This document shows positions 58,172 to 64,000 of a stretch of 64,000 nt of DNA, piece after piece. Location: assembly GCF_017876295.1 (NCBI RefSeq), contig NZ_JAGINT010000001.1, forward strand, positions 4,154,001 to 4,218,000, given 5' to 3'. Made by a program: the position numbers and the translations under genes. This DNA comes from Kribbella aluminosa (GTDB lineage: Bacteria; Actinomycetota; Actinomycetes; Propionibacteriales; Kribbellaceae). Position 1 is the first letter of the stretch; the number at the start of each line of letters is the position of its first letter. The notes under the pieces are model-generated. The model was not told where the DNA came from, did no database searches, and saw only the letters and a list, made by a program, of their open reading frames with translations.

Positions 58172-59311
58172 ATGAATACACCACCATCTGCATCGGAGCG
58201 GACCGACGGATCGTCAGTGCGGATCGGCGCTCTGGTTCCGCTCACCCGGCCCGGCTGGGTCGAGGCAGGCCGGCATCTGCTCGCTGGACTCGAGCTTGCC
58301 GCTCGCGAAGTCAATGACACCGGCGGGATCGCCGGACGACCACTCGAGCTGGTCGTCCGAGACACCGCAGCCGATCCTCAGAAGGCCGCGGCGGCCGTGG
58401 ACGAATTGGCCGGCCTGGGCGTGGCTGCCTTGGCAGGGGAATATCACAGTGTCGTGGCGCGCACCGCTGCTGCCAGGGCCGATGCCCTCGGGCTGCCGTT
58501 TCTCTGCTCGTCGGCGGTTCTCGACGCGCTCACCGAACAACCAACGGATTGGGTCGCGCGCCTCGCGCCACCGCAGTCCCGCGGCTGGCAGCTGTACGCC
58601 GACTTCCTCCTCCGCGCGGGCCACCGCCGAATCGCCGTGGCTACCCAGCCGACCGTCTACTGGGCGTCCGGGACCCGCATCCTGCGGGACAGTCTCGCTC
58701 CCCGCGGCGGCACCGTCATCGAGCTCGACATGAGCGCGCTCACGCCCGCCGCCGTGTGCGACGAGCTCGCCGCCCAGCGGGCGACGGCCCTCCTTCTTCT
58801 GGTCGGCCATCCGGAGCCGGCCGTGCCGATCGTCAAGGCGGTTCGCCGCGACCAGCGCCTCGCCGAGGTCATGCTGGGTGCTCCGGCAGGGCAACCGGAG
58901 TTCACCGAATGGGCGGCGCTGCTCGGCGACGACGGCGCCGCGATCCCGTTCTTGCGCTACCTGCCCGAGCGCCTCGGCCCGCTCGGTACCCGAGTCGAGA
59001 CCACGCTCCGCGAGCGGCTCGGCGGAGCGCCCTCCTTTGTCGCCTTCGAGGGCTACGACACGGTCGCCGTTCTGGCCGACGTACTGCGTTCTCAGGGCGC
59101 GGACCGGGCGCGCATTGCCGACTTCTGGCCGCGTGTTGCCGTCGAGGGCACCCGTGGGCAGATCCAGTTCTCCCGCACGCCAGGCATCAGCGTCTGGCAA
59201 TGGGCCGGTACGCCGATCCAGGTCGTCGATCGAGATCCGGCGGAAGCCGATCGCTTCCGGATCCTTCACGCCGGCGGAGAGAGCACGGCGGCACAACCGC
59301 CCACCACCTGA
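58172..59311 (+). CDS. Type I periplasmic-binding-protein-like domain protein without a signal peptide
   Basis: A 379-residue protein of the branched-chain amino acid/urea/amide-type substrate-binding family (RIGALVPLTRPGWVEAGRHL, LAGLELAAREVNDTGGIAGR, PLELVVRDTAADPQKA). The C-terminal lobe has SFVAFEGYDTVAVLADVL. There is no signal peptide or lipobox: the start is hydrophilic (MNTPPSASERTDGSS). It is also next to no transporter genes. A cytosolic sensor role like AmiC is therefore more likely than transport. Ligand unknown. Confidence 0.75.
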   Translation: MNTPPSASERTDGSSVRIGALVPLTRPGWVEAGRHLLAGLELAAREVNDTGGIAGRPLELVVRDTAADPQKAAAAVDELAGLGVAALAGEYHSVVARTAAARADALGLPFLCSSAVLDALTEQPTDWVARLAPPQSRGWQLYADFLLRAGHRRIAVATQPTVYWASGTRILRDSLAPRGGTVIELDMSALTPAAVCDELAAQRATALLLLVGHPEPAVPIVKAVRRDQRLAEVMLGAPAGQPEFTEWAALLGDDGAAIPFLRYLPERLGPLGTRVETTLRERLGGAPSFVAFEGYDTVAVLADVLRSQGADRARIADFWPRVAVEGTRGQIQFSRTPGISVWQWAGTPIQVVDRDPAEADRFRILHAGGESTAAQPPTT

Positions 59312-59381
59312 GCTGGGTTCTTCGCGCGGGTTCAGCGGCCGCCGCTCACCTGTCGCCTGGTGTCGCGGGTAGTCTCACCGC

Positions 59382-61463
59382 ATGGCTGAGTCTTCTTCTG
59401 TTACGCCGCCGGTTGCTGCCCGGAAACCGGTCGAGCGGACGCACCACGGCGACACGTTCGTCGACGAGTACGAGTGGCTGCGGGACAAGTCCGACGACGA
59501 GGTCCTGGGGTACCTGCGGGCCGAGAACGCGTACACCGAGGCGCGCACCGCACACCAGGAATCGTTGCGTGAGGCAATCTTCAAGGAGATCTCCGACCGC
59601 ACGCTGCAGACCGACCTGAGCGTGCCGGCCCGGCGCGGCGGGTACTGGTACTACTCGCGCACGATCGAGGGACAGCAGTACGCGCTGCACTGCCGGGTGA
59701 AGGTCGACGGCGACCAGCCGCCCGCGACCGACGGCGAGATCGCCGGCGAAGAGGTGATGCTGGACGGCAACGAGGTCGCGGGCGACTCCGAGTTCTTCTC
59801 GCTCGGCACCATCGACGTCTCCCCCGACGGCCGGCTGCTGGCGTACTCCGTCGACGTCAAGGGCGACGAGCGGTTCACGCTGCGGATCAAGGACCTGAGC
59901 ACCGGCGAGCTGCTGCCGGACGAGCTGCCCGACGTGCACTACGGCTCCGCGTGGTCCGCCGACAACTCGACGCTCTTCTACACCAAGGTCGACGACGCCT
60001 GGCGCCCGTACCAGGTCTGGCGGCACACCCTGGGTAGGACGGACGACGTCCTGGTCATGGAGGAGCCCGACGAGCGGTTCTGGGTCGGCGTCGACCTGAC
60101 CCGCAACGAGCAGGCGATCATGATCGCGCTCGGCAGCAAGCTGACCAGCGAGGTCTGGCTGCTCGACGCCCAGGACCCGGCCGGCGAGCCGGTCGTCGTG
60201 GCGCCGCGCCGCGAGGGCGTCGAGTACGACGTGGAGCACGCCGGCGACCAGCTGCTGATCACCCACAACGCCGACGCCGCGAACTTCTCCCTCGCCTCCG
60301 CGCCACTCGACTCCCCCGGCGACTGGACGACGCTGATCGAGGGCGACGAGACCAGCCGGCTGCTCGGCGCGGACGCGTTCGCCGACCACGTCATCCTCTA
60401 CCGCCGCCGCGACGCGCTCACCGAGCTGGCGATCATGAGGCGGACCGGCGACAGCTTCGGTGACCCGGAGGCGCTGGAGTTCGACGAGCCGATCTACACG
60501 GTATCGCCGGGCCGCAACGACGAATGGCAGGACACCCGGTACCGGTTCGGCTACACGTCCCTCGTGACGCCCGGTTCGACGTACGACGTGGACGTGGCGA
60601 CGGGTGAACGGCGACTGCTGAAGCAGCAGCCGGTGCTCGGCGGCGTCGACCTCAGCGACTACACGCAGTACCGCGAGTGGGCGACCGCGCCGGACGGGAC
60701 CAAGGTGCCGATCTCGATGGTCGCGCGCAAGGAGGTCGCCAAGGACGGGAACGCGCCGGTCGTGCTCTACGGGTACGGCTCGTACGAGAGCTCGATGGAC
60801 CCCTGGTTCTCGATCCCGCGGCTGTCGTTGCTGGACCGTGGCGTGGTGTTCGCGATCGCCCACGTGCGCGGCGGCGGCGAGCTCGGCCGGCACTGGTACG
60901 ACGACGGCAAGATGCTCACCAAGCGGAACACCTTCACCGACTTCGTCGCGGCCGCCGAGCACCTGGTGCAGGCCGGCTGGACGAAGCCGGAGCGGCTCGT
61001 CGCGCAGGGCGGCAGCGCCGGCGGCCTGCTGATGGGCGCGGTCGCGAACCTGGCCCCGGAAGCGTTCGCCGGAATCGTCGCCGAGGTCCCGTTCGTGGAC
61101 GCGCTGACGTCGATTCTGGACCCGTCGCTTCCGCTCACCGTGATCGAGTGGGAGGAATGGGGCAATCCGCTCGCGGACCCCGAGGTGTATGCGTACATGA
61201 AGTCCTACTCGCCGTACGAAAACGTCACCGCGCAGCACTATCCGGCGATCCTGGCGATCACCAGCCTGAACGACACCCGGGTGTTGTACGTCGAGCCGGC
61301 GAAGTGGGTGGCGAAACTCCGGGCCACCGCGACCGGTGATTCCGACGTACTGCTGAAGACCGAGATGGAGGCCGGGCACGGCGGCCGCAGCGGGCGGTAC
61401 GACGCCTGGCGAGAGGTCGCGTTCGCGCTCGCCTGGGAACTGGACACCCTCGGCCTGGGCTGA
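59382..61463 (+). CDS. Prolyl oligopeptidase family serine peptidase (S9A, oligopeptidase B-like)
   Basis: A 693-residue cytoplasmic serine peptidase. The N-terminal helix and seven-bladed propeller occupy about 20-430. The alpha/beta hydrolase domain has the nucleophile VAQGGSAGGLLMGAV, the Asp in LNDTRVLYVEPAKW and the His in EAGHGGRSGRYD. Oligopeptidase B (PtrB) cleaves after basic residues in short peptides; acidic pairs near the pocket that would confirm this were not examined. No signal peptide. A strong hairpin terminator follows. Confidence 0.88.
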   Translation: MAESSSVTPPVAARKPVERTHHGDTFVDEYEWLRDKSDDEVLGYLRAENAYTEARTAHQESLREAIFKEISDRTLQTDLSVPARRGGYWYYSRTIEGQQYALHCRVKVDGDQPPATDGEIAGEEVMLDGNEVAGDSEFFSLGTIDVSPDGRLLAYSVDVKGDERFTLRIKDLSTGELLPDELPDVHYGSAWSADNSTLFYTKVDDAWRPYQVWRHTLGRTDDVLVMEEPDERFWVGVDLTRNEQAIMIALGSKLTSEVWLLDAQDPAGEPVVVAPRREGVEYDVEHAGDQLLITHNADAANFSLASAPLDSPGDWTTLIEGDETSRLLGADAFADHVILYRRRDALTELAIMRRTGDSFGDPEALEFDEPIYTVSPGRNDEWQDTRYRFGYTSLVTPGSTYDVDVATGERRLLKQQPVLGGVDLSDYTQYREWATAPDGTKVPISMVARKEVAKDGNAPVVLYGYGSYESSMDPWFSIPRLSLLDRGVVFAIAHVRGGGELGRHWYDDGKMLTKRNTFTDFVAAAEHLVQAGWTKPERLVAQGGSAGGLLMGAVANLAPEAFAGIVAEVPFVDALTSILDPSLPLTVIEWEEWGNPLADPEVYAYMKSYSPYENVTAQHYPAILAITSLNDTRVLYVEPAKWVAKLRATATGDSDVLLKTEMEAGHGGRSGRYDAWREVAFALAWELDTLGLG

Positions 61464-61510
61464 ATCCAGCGCCGAATCCAGCCCGAATCCGGCTGAAAAG
61501 CGGGAATTTC

Positions 61511-61548
61511 CGCCCCCGGGTGTGTGTTGTGCAGCACATCCGCGGGCG
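61511..61548 (+). terminator. Hairpin terminator of the S9 peptidase gene
   Basis: CGCCCCCGGGTGTG (61511-61524), a 10-base loop, and CACATCCGCGGGCG (61535-61548) pair with one mismatch and one wobble, 48 bp after the stop. Confidence 0.7.
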
Positions 61549-61742
61549 GATTTCTGCGTTGTTTCTCAGGTTCGCCGCGGAGTGTTGCGCCGAATATCGC
61601 CACCAGGCCTTGGGACACCGGTTTCCAGCGTGGATTCGGTGCCGGGAACTCTCAGGGAACCTTCAGGGTGTTTACACACTGGTACCGGAATCTTGAACCC
61701 TACTCGAGCGTTGCTCTCCATGTAACGACGAAGGGAGTTTCG

Positions 61743-62702
61743 GTGGCTCGCATGACTCGTGTCCGGGTGACGGACGACGGTATCGACGGCAAGGACAGCG
61801 TAGGTCTCTACCTGGAAGAGATCGCGCGCACTCCGCTGCTGACGGCTGAGGAAGAGGTCGAGCTCGCTGAGACGGTCGAGGCAGGACTCCTGGCGGAGCA
61901 ACTGCTGGCCGAGGGGCGGGTTGGACGGAAGAAGGGCGGAGCGCCCAAATATGCGACGGAGGAAGAGCTGGAGTGGCTGGCCGAAGAGGGCCGGCGCGCA
62001 CAGCAGCGGTTCGTGACCGCGAATCTCCGGCTCGTGGTGTCGATCGCGCGCCGCTACGGGCGGTCCCAGATGCCGCTGCTGGACCTGGTCCAGGAGGGCA
62101 ACACGGGGCTGATCCGGGCGGTGGAGAAGTTCGACTACCGGAAGGGATTCAAGTTCTCGACGTACGCGACCTGGTGGGTGCGGCAGGCGATCACCCGCGG
62201 TATCGCGCAGCAGGCCCGGGTGGTCCGGCTGCCGGTGCACGTGGTGGAGCAGCTGAACCAGATCGGGTCGGCACGGCGGACGCTGGAGCGCAAGCTCGGG
62301 CGGGAGCCGGAGATCGCCGAGATCGCGGCGGAGCTGGGCCTGGACCCGGAGCGGGTCACCGAACTGATCCGCATCGGCCGGGACCACATCAGCCTGAACA
62401 GCCCGGTCGACGACGAGGGTGAGACCTCGCTGGGTGACCTGATCGCGGCCGAGACCGCGCCGGGTCCGGACCAGCTGGTCGCCGATGCGTCGGACCGCTC
62501 GGGCCTGTTCAGCCTGGTCGACCAGCTCGACCCGCGGTCGGCGGACGTGATCCGGCGACGGTACGGTCTGCACGATGGCCGCCAGGCCAAGCTGGCCGAC
62601 ATCGGCGCGGTGCACGGCATCTCGGCGGAGCGGGTTCGCCAGATCGAGCGCGAGGCGCTGGGCCGCCTCCGCCTGATGGCAGATCCGACCCTGGCGGCGT
62701 AA
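61743..62702 (+). CDS. Group 2 sigma factor (HrdD/SigB-like)
   Basis: A 319-residue sigma-70 factor with a GAAGGGAG ribosome site before GTG 61743. Region 1.2 is VGLYLEEIARTPLLTAEEEV. Region 2 has LLDLVQEGNTGLIRAVEKFD and FKFSTYATWWVRQAITRGI; region 3 follows, and region 4 ends SAERVRQIEREALGRLRLM. It lacks the Lys/Ala-rich N-terminal extension of the primary sigma, which marks it as group 2. Such factors serve stationary-phase or stress promoters. The 200-bp leader has no other gene. Confidence 0.9.
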   Translation: MARMTRVRVTDDGIDGKDSVGLYLEEIARTPLLTAEEEVELAETVEAGLLAEQLLAEGRVGRKKGGAPKYATEEELEWLAEEGRRAQQRFVTANLRLVVSIARRYGRSQMPLLDLVQEGNTGLIRAVEKFDYRKGFKFSTYATWWVRQAITRGIAQQARVVRLPVHVVEQLNQIGSARRTLERKLGREPEIAEIAAELGLDPERVTELIRIGRDHISLNSPVDDEGETSLGDLIAAETAPGPDQLVADASDRSGLFSLVDQLDPRSADVIRRRYGLHDGRQAKLADIGAVHGISAERVRQIEREALGRLRLMADPTLAA

Positions 62703-62714
62703 CACCCCACCCCG

Positions 62715-62766
62715 AAACCCCTCAGGACCCCTGGGCCACGATCTGGCCCGGGGGTCCTTCGGTTTC
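62715..62766. terminator. Bidirectional hairpin terminator
   Basis: GGACCCCTGGGCCA (62726-62739) and TGGCCCGGGGGTCC (62745-62758) pair with one T-G wobble; outer GAAACC/GGTTTC extends it. It lies between the convergent sigma and HAD genes. Confidence 0.85.
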
Positions 62767-63481
62767 AGGCGGCGGCCTCGTTCCAGCTGTCGATCAGGGC
62801 CGGCAGGTCGGACAGGTGCTGGACGGTGGCGTCCGGCGTACCTTCCGTATGGCCGATCTGCTCGCGCGGGATCGCGCTGTGCGGCAGGTGGGCCGCGCGC
62901 ATGCCGGCGTTCTGCGCGCCCCAGACGTCGTCGAACAGCCGGTCGCCGACGAACAGGCACCGGGACGGATCGGACACCCCGACCGCCCGCATCGCCGCCA
63001 GGAACGCCTCCGGGTGCGGCTTGGTGTGCGCGATCTCGCTGGTGTAGACAGCGCCGTCGAACAGCTCCAGCACGCCGTCCCGCGCGAAGATCTCCTCGTG
63101 CCGCCGCCGCGGCCAGATCGTGTTCGACAGGACGCCGAGCTTCAGCCCACCGTCCCGCAGTGCCTGCAGGGTCTCGGCCGCGTCCGGCTCGAGGACCGTG
63201 TGCGGGTCCCACTGGCGCTCGTACTCCGCGAGGCCGTCCGGCGTCATCACGATCTCCGCCAGCGCGCACACCTCGTCGAACGTGCTGCTCCGATGCTGGT
63301 CGCGGGACCGCCGCCAGACCGAGCCCTCGGCCGCGACCAGCCGGGCCGCCAGCTCGTCGGCGTTCGCCTCGTCGAGCACGGTGGTCACCGCCCGCCAGGT
63401 CTCGTGCAGGGAGATGTCGTGCCAGGTTGCCAGCGTGCCGCCCCAGTCGAACAGCACGGCCTCGATCTTCACGTTCGTCAC
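62765..63481 (-). CDS. HAD-superfamily hydrolase
   Basis: A 238-residue HAD phosphatase. Motif I is AVLFDWGGTLATW: the nucleophile is DWGGT, where the second Asp of DxD is replaced by Gly as in the DWGGT subgroup of haloacid-dehalogenase-like proteins. Motif II is VLSNT, motif III Lys in HTKPHPEAF, motif IV FVGDRLFDDVWG. GTG start at 63481. Small-molecule phosphatase or 2-haloacid-like activity; substrate unknown. Confidence 0.85.
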   Translation of the reverse strand: MTNVKIEAVLFDWGGTLATWHDISLHETWRAVTTVLDEANADELAARLVAAEGSVWRRSRDQHRSSTFDEVCALAEIVMTPDGLAEYERQWDPHTVLEPDAAETLQALRDGGLKLGVLSNTIWPRRRHEEIFARDGVLELFDGAVYTSEIAHTKPHPEAFLAAMRAVGVSDPSRCLFVGDRLFDDVWGAQNAGMRAAHLPHSAIPREQIGHTEGTPDATVQHLSDLPALIDSWNEAAA

Positions 63482-63535
63482 CCGGCAAAGCCTGCCAGAG
63501 CCGACCGACAGTTCTCGCGTCCTTTTCGGTGCAAC

Positions 63536-64000
63536 TCAGCTCAGGCGGCCGAGCTCGCGCCGCCGCGCCAGCCAGGTGACCGCGAACGCGTACGCCCCGA
63601 GGCAGATCACGTCGGACGCGAGCAGCGTCCACGGCGCGCCGCCCTGCTGGTTCCACTCGCTGCCGTGACCCATTGCCAACGGCAACAAGAACGCGACCAG
63701 GTTGTTCGTCGCGTGCAGCGCGATCCCGGACTCCAGTCCCCCGGTCCGTACCGTCAGCCAGCCGACCGTCACCGCGAACAGGAAGACGTCGGCCATCGCC
63801 CAGCCGCTGTACCCGTGCGCCGACACGAACGCGGCGGCACCGATCACGATCCCCGGCCACGGCGACCGGAACAGCCGGCGCAACCACGGCGCCCGTCCCT
63901 CCGCGCTGTCCGGCCCGTACGCCCCGACCGCCTGGATCACCCAGCCGCGGAACACGAACTCCTCCGCCGTCGACTGGAACGGCACCAGCACCAGGATCAG
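63536..64000 (-). CDS. CPBP-family intramembrane metalloprotease, C-terminal part (5' end outside the window)
   Basis: The frame stays open to the window edge, so the N-terminus is missing. The CPBP/Abi motif EExxxR is present as STAEEFVFRGWV, and a His pair typical of motif II/III is in AAAFVSAHGYSGW and HATNNLVAFLLP. Four helices are visible. Such proteases process prenylated or signal peptides in the membrane; the actinobacterial function is unknown. Confidence 0.85.
   Translation of the reverse strand: MILVLVPFQSTAEEFVFRGWVIQAVGAYGPDSAEGRAPWLRRLFRSPWPGIVIGAAAFVSAHGYSGWAMADVFLFAVTVGWLTVRTGGLESGIALHATNNLVAFLLPLAMGHGSEWNQQGGAPWTLLASDVICLGAYAFAVTWLARRRELGRLS

Noticed and set aside
59346..61379. 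677-residue minus-strand open frame
   Set aside because: Antisense to the S9 peptidase gene; Arg/Asp/Val-rich without motifs.
1..64000. rRNA and tRNA genes
   Set aside because: No conserved rRNA segment or tRNA-like cloverleaf with a GTTC-type T arm was noticed; a covariance-model scan would be decisive.

Overview
The window is high-GC actinobacterial chromosome. Signs are G/C-ending codons, GTG starts, 4-bp stop/start overlaps, GntR/TetR/MocR/ROK regulators, an LprG/P55-like lipoprotein-transporter pair, and a primary sigma factor with a Lys/Ala-rich N-terminus. The gene set fits the Kribbella/Nocardioides side of the Actinomycetota, but no 16S gene is present to confirm this. The neighbourhood parC ... 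parE ... primary sigma factor resembles the Streptomyces parC/parE/hrdB region.

Layout. 1-10.7 kb: 3' part of parC, lipoprotein plus MFS exporter, sucrase/ferredoxin-like protein plus carbonic anhydrase, a GntR-TetR double-HTH regulator, a GNAT enzyme, two alpha/beta hydrolases with an HxlR regulator, and a secreted pyroglutamyl-peptidase-like protein whose expected Cys is Ser. 10.7-13.3 kb: a gene graveyard holding remnants of a Gfo/Idh oxidoreductase, a sugar ABC permease, a possible glycoside hydrolase and a tyrosine integrase, around one intact HAD gene. 13.3-24.1 kb: an apparent catabolic island with two paralogous GntR/UTRA regulators, a complete dipeptide-type ABC transporter (two permeases, two ATPases), a frameshifted substrate-binding lipoprotein, an AtzG-like small protein, a deleted amidase remnant, two intact tandem amidases and a truncated isochorismatase-like hydrolase. 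It looks like a system for importing and hydrolysing an amide or ureido compound that is now partly decayed.

24.2-45.9 kb: parE, a small DUF7455-like protein, MocR/LysE pair, glycogen-debranching-like enzyme, small membrane and secreted proteins, an OmpR-type two-component system, a methyltransferase, an APH-like kinase, an MFS/TetR efflux pair, a ROK/isomerase/Gfo-Idh sugar operon, a YidC paralogue, the primary sigma factor, a HhH-GPD protein and a universal stress protein. 46.2-64 kb: glutamate-cysteine ligase family, two metallo-beta-lactamase-fold proteins, DNA polymerase IV, a Zn-ribbon/TPR-like protein, dimethylargininase, a frameshifted small gene, YccF, an alpha/beta hydrolase, an enoyl-reductase-like protein and SDR with a TetR regulator, an exodeoxyribonuclease III, a signal-less substrate-binding domain, an S9 oligopeptidase, a group 2 sigma factor, a HAD phosphatase and a partial CPBP membrane protease.

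Most genes sit in short, tightly coupled operons. Several divergent regulator/target pairs have visible palindromic operators, and five convergent or operon ends have strong hairpins. No rRNA, tRNA, CRISPR array or intact insertion sequence was seen.
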